A stretch of 39,799 nt of DNA from IMG/VR virus record IMGVR_UViG_3300050821_002805, positions 1 to 39,799 of that record. One strand, 5' to 3'. Both the position numbers and the translations under genes were made by a program. Under the pieces are notes generated by a model. That model had not been told where the DNA came from. It was given only the letters and a program-made list of their open reading frames with translations, and ran no database searches. This document shows positions 8,841-16,701 of the stretch, piece by piece (within the stretch, counting starts at the first letter, position 1; every line of letters starts with the position of its first letter). Source of the DNA: a virus.

Positions 8841-9878
8841 ATGAAACCGCAGATCAGCGCATACCAGACGACGATCCACAGAATCATGCGGATGCTGGTG
8901 GTTGGTGGCGCTCTGCTTTGTGGCGCATTGCCCGCGCTCGCGCAAGGCACGCTCCCGGTCGCACTCTCGCAGCAGATGGACCCGAACGGCAAGCCGATGC
9001 CGGGTGCGCTGCTCTACACGTACCAGGTCGGCACGGTCGCTACGCCGCAGAACACCTACCAGGACAGCGGATTGACGCTGCTCAATCCGTGGCCGCTGTC
9101 AACTGACCAGAATGGTCGGCTGCCGATGTTCTACATGGGCTCTGGCTCGACCCAGGTCCGGCTGACCGACCGCACCGGCGTCGTGCAGTTCTACTATCCG
9201 TCCATGCTCGTCATTGGGGCGTCGGGCGGCGGTGGTGGCTCTACTCCGGTCGATCCGACCACGATAGCGGCGACCGGCGATGTGAAATGGCGGCCGACCG
9301 GCGAGACGCTGTCGGGCTGGGTCAAGCTCAACGGCCAGACCATCGGCTCGGCATCGAGCGGTGCCACGCAGCGCGCCAACGCCGACACGAGCGCGCTGTT
9401 TCTCTACCTGTGGGCCAATTGCACGGACGCGCATTGCCCGGTGGTCGGGGGGCGTGGCGCTACTGCGGCGGCCGACTTCTCTGCAAACAAGGCAATCACA
9501 CTGCTCGACATGCGCGGCCAGATGATCGCCGGCCTCGACGATATGGGCGCGTCGGCCCGTGGCCTGCTCAACAATTCCCTGAACGTGCTTTGCAGCGGCG
9601 ACACCGTGACGACGGCCGGTGGTTGCGGCGGTGAGAGCAGCCATACGCTATCGGTGGCGGAAATGCCGTCGCATGGTCATGGCATTCCTAACATCAATAT
9701 TTCCCAAAATGACATCGGCGGGTCGAGGAATTATCTGATGGAGTCCAATACCACTGGATCGCCAGGAAGTGCATCCAGTTTCTTTGGCAATGGCGGCGCA
9801 GTCGCCAATACGGGAGGCGGCGGGGCGCACAACATCATGTCGCCGTTCCGGCTCGGTACGATCTACATGAAGCTGTGA
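8841..9878 (+). CDS. Tail fibre with collar-type C-terminus and an N-terminal signal-like segment
   Basis: 345 residues. ATG 8841 has an SD-like GGAAAG; ATG 8886 would give a shorter product beginning with a textbook signal peptide (MRMLVVGGALLCGALPALAQ). Residues of about 45-120 resemble a fibre attachment region (QMDPNGKPMPGALLYTY). The C-terminal half has the features of the phage Tail Collar domain: DVKWRPTGETLSGWVKLNG, LLDMRGQMIAGLDDMG, AEMPSHGHG and the final HNIMSPFRLGTIYMKL-type ending. Such domains form receptor-binding fibre tips. The hydrophobic, Ala-x-Ala-ending N-terminus is odd for a virion protein assembled in the cytoplasm. Confidence 0.85.
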   Translation: MKPQISAYQTTIHRIMRMLVVGGALLCGALPALAQGTLPVALSQQMDPNGKPMPGALLYTYQVGTVATPQNTYQDSGLTLLNPWPLSTDQNGRLPMFYMGSGSTQVRLTDRTGVVQFYYPSMLVIGASGGGGGSTPVDPTTIAATGDVKWRPTGETLSGWVKLNGQTIGSASSGATQRANADTSALFLYLWANCTDAHCPVVGGRGATAAADFSANKAITLLDMRGQMIAGLDDMGASARGLLNNSLNVLCSGDTVTTAGGCGGESSHTLSVAEMPSHGHGIPNINISQNDIGGSRNYLMESNTTGSPGSASSFFGNGGAVANTGGGGAHNIMSPFRLGTIYMKL

Positions 9879-9881
9879 CAG

Positions 9882-10556
9882 ATGTTTCACTATCCCGACC
9901 TGTTGCCGCCGTTCTCGAACCGAGAGGATTTTCTCCTCTCGGTGTCGGTATTCGATGACGACACCGGACAGGCAATCGACATGACTGGAATTAAGCTCGC
10001 CAATCCCGGTGCAAGCTTCACGGCGGCGGCATGGACGGTAACGGACGGCGCAATCAACACCACATCGGCGACATCGATCACCATCCCGTCCTATCCGGTC
10101 GGCAACCAGCTGTCGGCCTTGGCACTGACGGTTGGAACCGGGCTTGACATCCTGCCGGGCGACCCAATCACGATTGCCGACACGGCGACCGGGCTGAACA
10201 CGATGACCGGGACCGTGCTGAGCTACACGCCGTCGAATGGTGCGCTATCGGTGCAGATCGGATGGACGTTCCAGTTCGAGATACGCCACGGCGGCCCGCG
10301 CAATGCGTGGGACGATTACTCGCCGCAGTTTTTGGTGGGTATTGCGCCGGTCTCGCAGCCGATCCTGACGGCATCGCTCGGCAACGGCATCATGCTGATC
10401 GACGTGGGCTATCTGCAAATTCAAATCCTTGAGGCGACATTCCGCCAGCTGATCCATCGCACGTATCAGGCGGCGCTGGTGGCGTTCAACGGCTACAGCA
10501 GGCGGCAATTGTTCGTGGCTAGGCTTCCCGTCCAATATGGAGGCGTTACGAATTAG
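9882..10556 (+). CDS. Hypothetical tail/baseplate-region structural protein
   Basis: 224 residues, beta-rich with Thr, Ile, Gly and Pro. ATG 9882 is 4 bases after the fibre stop. The N-terminal part (DDDTGQAIDMTGIKLANPGA) resembles the domains of phage proteins that describe a 'deviation' from a base value; the middle has an Ig-like pattern; the C-terminus is helical (LEATFRQLIHRTYQAALVAF). It lies between two fibre genes, so a fibre-associated or adaptor role is an inference. Confidence 0.65.
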   Translation: MFHYPDLLPPFSNREDFLLSVSVFDDDTGQAIDMTGIKLANPGASFTAAAWTVTDGAINTTSATSITIPSYPVGNQLSALALTVGTGLDILPGDPITIADTATGLNTMTGTVLSYTPSNGALSVQIGWTFQFEIRHGGPRNAWDDYSPQFLVGIAPVSQPILTASLGNGIMLIDVGYLQIQILEATFRQLIHRTYQAALVAFNGYSRRQLFVARLPVQYGGVTN

Positions 10557-10558
10557 CC

Positions 10559-11110
10559 ATGGCACAGCTCCCTAGCAATATCAGAGTGAACGCACAGTTT
10601 CCATTCCCGTCGCTCGTGCAGGGCAGCGGCCCGGTCACGATCACGAAACAGAACGGCGTCTGGATTGTCGGATGGGGCGTCACGCAGTTCGCCACGACGG
10701 TCCCGCCGGCAACCGATTATGCCGTCGATACCGTGCTGGTCTATAACGCAACCACCAAGACATTTTTCAATATGACGCTGAATGCCCTGATTGGCATTGT
10801 CAGCGGGGAGACGGCGCCCACCATTGTTACGGCGGCCGGGACCTACAACTCGGTCACGACTGACAGCCGCATCCTGATGAACAAGACGGTCGGCGCCGCG
10901 TCATCCGTCGTGCTGGCGGCATCTGCCGGCTATTCCGGGCCGGTGCTGGTCAAGGACTTGAAGGGCGATGCGGATACGCACAATATCACGGTAACATTCA
11001 ACGGCGCCGAGAAGGCTGACGGCCTATCCAGCGTCGTCATATCGACCAAATACGGGGCGTACTGGTTCAACCCGCTGGCATCCGGCGGATGGTATATCAC
11101 GGTGGCATGA
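10559..11110 (+). CDS. Hypothetical fibre-associated protein
   Basis: 183 residues, beta-rich, from ATG 10559 three bases after the preceding stop. The N-terminal segment (PSLVQGSGPVTITKQNGVW) is of the kind found at the start of phage fibre proteins; the second half has a repetitive Thr/Val/Ser beta pattern (TAAGTYNSVTTDSRILMNKT) such as is found in fibre shafts or small trimeric decorations. Its TGA overlaps the ATG of the long fibre, so the two are probably translationally coupled. Confidence 0.65.
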   Translation: MAQLPSNIRVNAQFPFPSLVQGSGPVTITKQNGVWIVGWGVTQFATTVPPATDYAVDTVLVYNATTKTFFNMTLNALIGIVSGETAPTIVTAAGTYNSVTTDSRILMNKTVGAASSVVLAASAGYSGPVLVKDLKGDADTHNITVTFNGAEKADGLSSVVISTKYGAYWFNPLASGGWYITVA

Positions 11111-13389
11111 TGAAACTCCGATCCATCGCTCTGGCGCTCGCCCTCGTCCTCGCATGGCCTCTTACTGCGGTAGCGCAATGCTCAGGCCAATTTGCCGCCA
11201 ATCGTGTGTGCGGCTCGGTAGCCGGTGGGTTGCCAAGCCAAGCCGATCCCGGCGGATTTGCACTGACGCTCACAAATGCACCGCTGACGATCAATCCGAC
11301 CGCCGCGTCAACGACGCAAGGCATTGCCATCACGCAAAGCGGCCCGGCGAGTGGAGTGGTCACGGGACCATTCTTCTTCAACCTCATCAACGTCACTTCC
11401 TACGGCGGCAACACGGCGGGATCGGCCGGCAACGACAGCTTCGGCCTGTTTAATTCAAACGTTAACGCGCTGCGCGTCAATCTCGCAGTTGGTGCTGCCA
11501 CGGGACAGGCGATGGGCGCCGGCACCTTCGCCGTTCGGCAGCAGGCGTCTGGCCAGAACAATGACATGGTTGGCGTGGCCGGTACGGTCTATGGCACTCT
11601 TGCTCAGTCTGGCGGCGCGATGTTTGGCGTGGTTGCCTACACGATGGCCGACACGGGTTACAGTGGGGCCGGACCACGCGCTCTGGAGATAGATAGCGGG
11701 GTCAAATCTGGCGTCGCCGCGACGAGTCGAGCGGGCCTCACCATCGTCAACATATCGACAGGAACCGGATCGACGACCGACGCGGCAATCATTCCGGCGT
11801 CGAACACGGCGGGCGGCGAGTGGAAGAACATCATTCTGCTGTCGAAGGCGATCTATGGGCAGTTCCCGACCGCTTCGACTTCCGCATTCCTGGCCGCCGA
11901 TACAGCGGCGACCCCGATAAATCATATCCTTGACCTGACTAACTTCACGATTAGTGGAAACATCATCAACAGCGCGAACGCCACTCTTCGCGGCGACGGC
12001 AGTCTGGCGTTGTCTACGACGAACTCTCTCCCGGTAACTATCACGGGGACCAATGCGAGCGGCAATATCTCGAACATGGTGACGACCGCTGGGTTGGCGA
12101 CAGGTTGGGCATTCGTCGATGGCGCCGTCTCTAAGTGGATTGTTGGAAAACAAACAGACAACACCTTCATCATTCGCGATGCAGTCAACTCGATCACCGC
12201 ACTCGTCGGTAATCCGGGAATCGTCTCGGCCGGTACCGTAGGCATCAACTATACGACCGATGCAAGCTCGACCTCGACAGGGGCGCTGCAATCGGCAGGC
12301 GGCCTCGGTGTGGCCAAGACCATCTGGGCCGGAACTAACGTCACGACGCCGATCGTCGCTGGCGGCTCGGGGGCGTCCTCGACTTTGAAGCTGGAGAGCA
12401 CGTCGGGCGCCGGTACAACCGACTCGATCATCTTCCAGACTGGCAGTCAGGCATTCGCCGGCAAGATCAACACGACGCAGCAATGGGTGATCGGCCAAAA
12501 CAATATAACGCCAGCAACAGGTGTGCCGCTCACAGTCTCACGCAACACGGCCGCCGCTGTCGCATCGGCGTCTTTACAGCCGCTCATTCACGCGATTGCC
12601 GCCGATGGTGTGCAATCATCAACTCTTATAGATTCGTTTGGCACGAGCACTGCGCCATTTTTTGTCATGCGTACTGCGCGCGGAACCGGCGCGGCATTTA
12701 CGCCCGTGCAAAGTCAAGACCCGCTTGGTTATTTTGGAATGCTTGGAGCATCACAGAACAATGTTTTTCCTGCTTACAACGGTACGGCAAGTGGGGTCTT
12801 TTTTGGTGGCAGAGCAAGCGAAACGTGGACAGCAACGGCTAATGGCACACAAATAGAAATTTATACAACACCAAATACCACAGCCGTAATCGCGAAAGTC
12901 GCAACATTTCAGAACAGCGGTGGGCTATCGATCGGCACTACGACCGATCCCGGCATCGGCAGCCTGCAACTGAACGCGCAAATGTTCATGCCGAACATAA
13001 CGACCACGTCGGCCGCTCAGACCGGAACAGTGTGCTGGACGACCGGCACTGGCAAGTTCACGGTGGACACCACGCTAGGATGCCTCTCGTCGAGCGAGCG
13101 GTGGAAGCAGAACATCACACCACTTGGCAGCGCCATGGCGGAAGTTATGGCGCTCAAGCCGGTGACCTACGAATGGCGCAATCCGATCGGCGATGGTCAG
13201 AAAGGCCAGCAGATAGGGCTGGTTGCCGAGGATGTCTATGCCATAGATCCACGGCTTGCTGGACTTGGCGAGGACGGCGCCCCCAGGGGATGGCGCCAGG
13301 ATGCGATGATCGCGACGCTGGTGCGAGCCTTTCAGGAGTTGAAGGCCGATAACGACAATCTACGGCGACAGATAAGGAAGGCTCAATGA
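11107..13389 (+). CDS. Long tail fibre with S74 self-cleaving chaperone domain and signal-like N-terminus
   Basis: 760 residues. The N-terminus is a clear Sec-type signal pattern: basic MMKLR, a hydrophobic core (SIALALALVLAWPLTAVAQ) with Ala-x-Ala before residue 27. Residues 30-640 are Thr/Ser/Gly/Ala-rich fibre shaft. From about residue 658 comes an intramolecular chaperone of the peptidase S74 family: LSSSERWKQNITPLG holds the Ser and Lys expected of the autocleavage dyad, followed by VTYEWRN, GQQIGLVAEDV and a C-terminal coiled coil (FQELKADNDNLRRQI). S74 domains trimerise fibres or spikes and then release themselves. Bases of about 12640-12910 are visibly AT-richer than the rest, suggesting a recombinant shaft segment next to the chaperone. 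Confidence 0.9.
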   Translation: MMKLRSIALALALVLAWPLTAVAQCSGQFAANRVCGSVAGGLPSQADPGGFALTLTNAPLTINPTAASTTQGIAITQSGPASGVVTGPFFFNLINVTSYGGNTAGSAGNDSFGLFNSNVNALRVNLAVGAATGQAMGAGTFAVRQQASGQNNDMVGVAGTVYGTLAQSGGAMFGVVAYTMADTGYSGAGPRALEIDSGVKSGVAATSRAGLTIVNISTGTGSTTDAAIIPASNTAGGEWKNIILLSKAIYGQFPTASTSAFLAADTAATPINHILDLTNFTISGNIINSANATLRGDGSLALSTTNSLPVTITGTNASGNISNMVTTAGLATGWAFVDGAVSKWIVGKQTDNTFIIRDAVNSITALVGNPGIVSAGTVGINYTTDASSTSTGALQSAGGLGVAKTIWAGTNVTTPIVAGGSGASSTLKLESTSGAGTTDSIIFQTGSQAFAGKINTTQQWVIGQNNITPATGVPLTVSRNTAAAVASASLQPLIHAIAADGVQSSTLIDSFGTSTAPFFVMRTARGTGAAFTPVQSQDPLGYFGMLGASQNNVFPAYNGTASGVFFGGRASETWTATANGTQIEIYTTPNTTAVIAKVATFQNSGGLSIGTTTDPGIGSLQLNAQMFMPNITTTSAAQTGTVCWTTGTGKFTVDTTLGCLSSSERWKQNITPLGSAMAEVMALKPVTYEWRNPIGDGQKGQQIGLVAEDVYAIDPRLAGLGEDGAPRGWRQDAMIATLVRAFQELKADNDNLRRQIRKAQ

Positions 13390-13631
13390 AACGAATTATT
13401 CTCGCCGTCGCATTGCTGGCCACTCCCGCATTCAGCCAGCAGCAGCCATCCGACCCGGCATTCCTGCAAGCCGCCATCGTGGCATTGCAAAAGCAGCGCA
13501 ATGACGCGCTGGACGCCCAAGCCGGTACGCAAGCCCAGCTCGCGCTGGCCACCGAGGAAAAGGCCAAGCTGGCGACTCGCGTGAAGGAGCTTGAGGCCAA
13601 GTACGAGCCCAAGCCGCCGTCCGACAAGTGA
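13386..13631 (+). CDS. Small exported coiled-coil protein
   Basis: 81 residues. Start ATG 13386 overlaps the fibre stop (ATGA). Residues 1-18 form a signal peptide (MKRIILAVALLATPAFSQ); the rest is a predicted coiled coil with heptads (AALQKQRNDALDAQ-like, then EEKAKLATRVKELEAKYE) and a Pro/Lys tail. Exported coiled-coil proteins of this size occur in phage lysis modules as spanin subunits, but there is no lipobox or transmembrane anchor retained after cleavage, so the role is open. It may also pair with the preceding fibre. Confidence 0.7.
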   Translation: MKRIILAVALLATPAFSQQQPSDPAFLQAAIVALQKQRNDALDAQAGTQAQLALATEEKAKLATRVKELEAKYEPKPPSDK

Positions 13632-14116
13632 CCGGCTGGACTTTCCGCGCCGGCCGGGGCAGCACCCCCGCTAAATGGGGGATGAACATGCGGAAACGGA
13701 CACCGGAAGAAAAGAAGGCGCGGCGCCTGCGCAAGCGTGCAAGGCGCTTGGCCAGAATGCATACGCGGACGCAGATGGCGTTGGGGCATTCGGGTAATGC
13801 TGCGCCGTCGCAAAAGGAAATCGACGCATTTTATGAATCGTGGGACTGGAAGCGGCTGCGGTACGAATTTATCCGCGGCCAGAAACGGCGCTGCCAATGC
13901 TGCGGTGCAACCCCGCTCGACGGCATCAGGATCGTGGTCGACCACATTCGGCCGATCCGGCGATTTTGGTCGGCCCGGCTCGACATCCGAAACCTGCAAT
14001 TGCTCTGTGACCCATGCAATCAGGGCAAAGGCAGCCACGACACGACGGATTGGCGGCCAGCGGATGAATTTGCATGGCTGGCAGCCAAGGACCCGAGCCC
14101 GGTCACTTGGGAATAA
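13628..14116 (+). CDS. HNH endonuclease
   Basis: 162 residues from GTG 13628, which overlaps the previous stop; ATG 13682 or ATG 13688, behind a G-rich stretch, would give a shorter basic protein and may be the real start. The N-terminal third is very basic (KKARRLRKRARRLARMHTRT). The HNH core is plain: CQCCGATPLDG, then VVDHIRPIRRFW with the catalytic Asp-His, then NLQLLCDPCNQGKGS, giving two Cys pairs for a zinc ion and the late Asn/His region. HNH proteins near terminases assist packaging, but this one lies far from the terminase, beside the fibre and lysis genes, so a free-standing homing-type nuclease is as likely. Confidence 0.85.
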   Translation: MTGWTFRAGRGSTPAKWGMNMRKRTPEEKKARRLRKRARRLARMHTRTQMALGHSGNAAPSQKEIDAFYESWDWKRLRYEFIRGQKRRCQCCGATPLDGIRIVVDHIRPIRRFWSARLDIRNLQLLCDPCNQGKGSHDTTDWRPADEFAWLAAKDPSPVTWE

Positions 14117-14168
14117 TCCTATCCGGCCCGAATTTGTATTGCCGCCACAATTGTGCAAAATCGGCAAA

Positions 14169-14339
14169 ATGAAGGTGCTTCGCTGGTTTCCGACGCTCCT
14201 GTTCGCGCTGGCCGCTGCGGCCATGGCGGAGCGCGGCGGCTACGTGGCGCTATGCCGGCTATCGGTGCTCTCGGATTGCTGTGCGGTGCCGGCGCACTCG
14301 ATGCTGTACGCGCATTCGATCTCAACCGGGCGACCGTGA
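14169..14339 (+). CDS. Small exported or membrane protein
   Basis: 56 residues. The N-terminus (MKVLRWFPTLLFALAAAAMA) is a signal peptide or single membrane anchor, followed by a Cys-containing tail (CRLSVLSDCCAVPA). No strong SD is visible before ATG 14169. The gene lies in the run of small envelope-directed proteins downstream of the fibres. Function unknown; it is too short to assign. Confidence 0.45.
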   Translation: MKVLRWFPTLLFALAAAAMAERGGYVALCRLSVLSDCCAVPAHSMLYAHSISTGRP

Positions 14340-14351
14340 GGGTTTTGAACC

Positions 14352-14735
14352 ATGTCCATGCCCACCATCGACCAAGTCCTTGCCGCTGGCCGCAATCTGG
14401 TGTCCTACGCCATGGGAATTGCCACTGCATTCGGCATTCTCAAGGTCAATGGCATTGACCTTTCGGTGATCAGCACATCGCTGGATCACATCTTCAACGG
14501 CATCAAGGAAATCTCGATCGGGCTTGGGCCGCTGGTCACGATCGCCGCCGGCTGGTGGGCTGCGCACCGTTCGAGCAAGGCCGTACAGGTCGCAAACGTC
14601 AATGCCATGCCCGAGGTCAAGGGCGTGGTGACGACGGCCACACCGGAGGGCCGTGCGCTCGCTGACGCCATTCCGAGCCCGACGGTTGCCGCCGCAGGGA
14701 CACCGGCCGCGGCGAATGTTGCCGCAAAAACATGA
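14352..14735 (+). CDS. Putative holin-like membrane protein
   Basis: 127 residues. Two hydrophobic segments, at about residues 16-35 (LVSYAMGIATAFGILKVNGI) and 54-70 (IGLGPLVTIAAGWWAAH), are separated by an amphipathic stretch; the remainder is a hydrophilic Ala/Pro-rich tail ending in Lys-Thr. Size, two membrane segments and location fit a phage holin or envelope protein. Its stop overlaps the next start. Several other membrane proteins nearby could equally be the holin. Confidence 0.6.
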   Translation: MSMPTIDQVLAAGRNLVSYAMGIATAFGILKVNGIDLSVISTSLDHIFNGIKEISIGLGPLVTIAAGWWAAHRSSKAVQVANVNAMPEVKGVVTTATPEGRALADAIPSPTVAAAGTPAAANVAAKT

Positions 14736-15085
14736 GAATCCCGAAGCCAATTCCTGAGTTGCTGGGGCTGATCGGGTTCCTGTTTCTGATCTGGTCCATC
14801 GGCTCCCTTCTTCTCTCTTGTTGTGCATGGCCGCATGACCACTGGATCGCGCACGGCTACTATGCAAAGGACGGATCGGGACAAAGTTGCTGCGGGCCGG
14901 AGGATTGCGCCATCACCAACGCGCAGCATGTCACGTTGCCAACCGAGGGATTCCGCCTGCCCTCGGGAGAATACATCCCGCGCAACCAGGTCCAGGCATC
15001 GCGGGATGAGTATTCATGGGTGTGCCGGCGCAAGGCGGATGATTCCATTCGATGCTTCTTCGCGCCGAGCAGTGGGGACTCCTGA
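14732..15085 (+). CDS. Membrane-anchored Cys-rich protein with CCG-x-x-DC motif
   Basis: 117 residues. One transmembrane segment (LGLIGFLFLIWSIGSLLLS) leads to an extracytoplasmic domain with several Cys residues: HDHWIAHGYY, then SCCGPEDCAI, then a beta-rich part with PSGEYIPRNQV and a late Cys pair (WVCRRKADDSIRCFFAP). The pattern resembles small exported proteins seen in rhizobial genomes and their phages; no function is known to me. It might act in the periplasm during lysis or exclusion. It is coupled by overlaps to both neighbours. Confidence 0.6.
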   Translation: MRIPKPIPELLGLIGFLFLIWSIGSLLLSCCAWPHDHWIAHGYYAKDGSGQSCCGPEDCAITNAQHVTLPTEGFRLPSGEYIPRNQVQASRDEYSWVCRRKADDSIRCFFAPSSGDS

Positions 15086-15258
15086 TGAGCGCCGTCGGGG
15101 TTCTGCGGGTGATGCTGCGCAAGGCTGAGCGGGCGCTCACCCGGGCGGTCAAGGACTACGACAACCTGCCGGCCGAACGCATCGACCGGCGCACCGAGGT
15201 CTCACGATGCCGAGCCCGCGTCCGCGAGCTCGAACGACTGCTGCGCAAAAGGAGATGA
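15085..15258 (+). CDS. Small basic coiled-coil protein
   Basis: 57 residues from ATG 15085, overlapping the previous TGA. An almost fully helical, Arg-rich protein (RVMLRKAERALTRAVKDYDN, ending ERLLRKRR). No membrane segment or motif. It could be a cytoplasmic partner of the adjacent membrane proteins; function unknown. Confidence 0.55.
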   Translation: MSAVGVLRVMLRKAERALTRAVKDYDNLPAERIDRRTEVSRCRARVRELERLLRKRR

Positions 15259-15260
15259 CC

Positions 15261-15599
15261 ATGCGCAAGATCGTTATCGTCACGGCGCTGCTCGCCCTCA
15301 TGGGGTGTTCGCACCTCGCCGCCAACCTGCAGGCCATCAGCGACGCCATAGCGGCCGGGGAGCGGGATATTGCCAAGCTGTGCGCCGGAATGCCGGTCTA
15401 CGCCATGACCGCCCAGACGCTCGCCTGTGCCGCCAAAGCCACCGGCAAGACGCAGGCGAAGATCGCCAGTGTGATTGCGGCCGCACAAGCGATCTGCGCC
15501 GGGACGGCAGCCCCACCTTCCGTAACGTCAGCGGTAGCGCAGATCGGCGCGGCGGCGGACGCGGCAGCCAACGCAGTAGCGGCGGGGTGCTCGCTATGA
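15261..15599 (+). CDS. Phage lipoprotein
   Basis: 112 residues. ATG 15261 is chosen over ATG 15255 because the SD (AAAGGAG, ending 15254) is 6 bases away. A lipoprotein signal is clear: MRKIVIVTALLALMGCSHLA, with lipobox LMGC and Cys at residue 15. The mature part is Ala-rich and helical with Cys residues (KLCAGMPVYA, ICAGT, GCSL). Outer-membrane lipoproteins in phage lysis modules are often o-spanins, but these are typically Pro-rich and shorter, so the assignment remains open; superinfection exclusion is an alternative. Confidence 0.65.
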   Translation: MRKIVIVTALLALMGCSHLAANLQAISDAIAAGERDIAKLCAGMPVYAMTAQTLACAAKATGKTQAKIASVIAAAQAICAGTAAPPSVTSAVAQIGAAADAAANAVAAGCSL

Positions 15600-15883
15600 C
15601 CTTCGCACAGCTGGTCAGCCTGGCGCTGACCTACGGCCCCGAGGTCATGCAGCTCGTGGACCGTTACGGCCCCTATGTGGCGGCGTTCGTCAAGGCGATC
15701 ACGCCGGCCGTCGAGGAGATCGTCAATATACTCGGCATCGACGTGTCCAAGTTGCCACATGCCGACCTGGTGGCGGCGATCTTGGCCGCGCTCAATCACG
15801 CGCCAATGACGGCAGAAGAGGCGTTCCAGGTCGAAAAACACGCACAGGAGCGGGCTTCGATCGATCGTGGTAGCCCAGGTTGA
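15596..15883 (+). CDS. Hypothetical small helical protein
   Basis: 95 residues from ATG 15596, overlapping the lipoprotein stop. The N-terminal half is amphipathic and hydrophobic (QLVSLALTYGPEVMQLVDRY, then AFVKAITPAVEEIVNIL); the C-terminal part is charged and helical (EEAFQVEKHAQERASI). It may associate peripherally with the membrane. No family recognised. Confidence 0.55.
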   Translation: MTFAQLVSLALTYGPEVMQLVDRYGPYVAAFVKAITPAVEEIVNILGIDVSKLPHADLVAAILAALNHAPMTAEEAFQVEKHAQERASIDRGSPG

Positions 15884-15909
15884 CCCGTGAACGAAAAGGA
15901 GACTGCGCT

Positions 15910-16086
15910 ATGGGTGCCAATATCTGGTTCTGTCTATTTTACGTGCTGGCTGGGGTATTTGGCCTCTGGGGCATGAACCCGTGGCGGCCGATGAACAACA
16001 CTTGGGGGCCGTTCGGCGGCTGGCTGATCCTGTTCATCCTCGTGGGCATTCTCGGGTTGCATGATTTTGGGAGCCCCATTCGCTGA
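15910..16086 (+). CDS. Small two-segment membrane protein
   Basis: 58 residues. ATG 15910 is preferred over an upstream TTG at 15880 because AAAAGGAG at 15894-15901 lies 8 bases before it. Two hydrophobic segments (IWFCLFYVLAGVFGLWG and GGWLILFILVGILGLHDF) flank a short loop with MNPWRPMNNTW. The size and hairpin topology fit a small holin or a membrane pinholin, but this is inference. Confidence 0.6.
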   Translation: MGANIWFCLFYVLAGVFGLWGMNPWRPMNNTWGPFGGWLILFILVGILGLHDFGSPIR

Positions 16087-16177
16087 CGCGCGGGAGACGG
16101 ACGCTCCTACGTCGTTGACTGATCCGCTGCCGCCCTATCCGCCAGCGCCGCCCTCTATCTGCAAAGGATGCTGATCC

Positions 16178-16342
16178 ATGGGAATCGGAACGATTATCCT
16201 CATTTTGCTGGTTATCCTCCTGCTCGGTGGTTTTAGTGGTTGGGGCGGCGGCCCGTTCTACGGGACGGGATACGGCGGAGGTGGCGTGCTCGGGGTGGTG
16301 CTGGTCGTCGTTCTGATCCTCGTATTGCTCGGACGTATCTGA
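16178..16342 (+). CDS. DUF3309-like small membrane protein
   Basis: 54 residues. Two strongly hydrophobic helices (TIILILLVILLLGGF and VLGVVLVVVLILVLLGRI) are joined by a Gly/Trp/Tyr loop (GWGGGPFYGTGYGGGG). This is the size, layout and C-terminal LLGRI ending of the DUF3309 family common in Rhizobiales and other Proteobacteria, whose function is unknown. SD AAAGGA at 16163-16168. In a phage it may be a captured host gene or part of the lysis module. Confidence 0.65.
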   Translation: MGIGTIILILLVILLLGGFSGWGGGPFYGTGYGGGGVLGVVLVVVLILVLLGRI

Positions 16343-16344
16343 GC

Positions 16345-16701
16345 ATGAGGGTCGACATTCACCTTCACATCGAGCCGGGCGCCGAGGTCTCGGCTCGGCT
16401 CGATGAAATATCGCAAAAACTGAGCCTCATCATCGAAAAGGAAAACCTCATCATGGCTGCGATTGACGACGCATTGACGCAAGCGGAAGCCGCCGCAAAG
16501 GCCAACAGCGACGCGGATGATTCGGCGGAAAAACTTCTGGTCACGATCTCCAAGATGATCGCCGATCTGAAAGCATCAGGGACCGATCCGGCAACGGTGG
16601 CTCGTATCACGGCGCTGGCATCAGCATTGAATGCCAGGGCGGCGCAGTTGGGTGTGGCGGTCGCGGCGAATACGCCCGCTGCGCCGACACCGTCGCCGTG
16701 A
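16345..16701 (+). CDS. Hypothetical phage protein with central helical region
   Basis: 118 residues from ATG 16345, two bases after the preceding stop. The N-terminus is a beta strand with alternating polar/apolar residues (MRVDIHLHIE), followed by a heptad helix (ARLDEISQKLSLIIEKENLI) and a further Ala-rich helix ending in a Pro/Thr tail. This arrangement resembles small proteins found next to tail or lysis genes in many proteobacterial phages. No function known to me. Its TGA overlaps the next GTG. Confidence 0.6.
   Translation: MRVDIHLHIEPGAEVSARLDEISQKLSLIIEKENLIMAAIDDALTQAEAAAKANSDADDSAEKLLVTISKMIADLKASGTDPATVARITALASALNARAAQLGVAVAANTPAAPTPSP

Noticed and set aside
11455-12498. 347-codon leftward ORF opposite the fibre shaft
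   Set aside because: Arg- and Asp-rich shadow of the fibre coding strand. The sense frame has a signal peptide, fibre composition and S74 domain.
13154-14224. 356-codon leftward ORF
   Set aside because: Antisense to the S74 domain and the HNH gene, both well supported by motifs; low-complexity translation.
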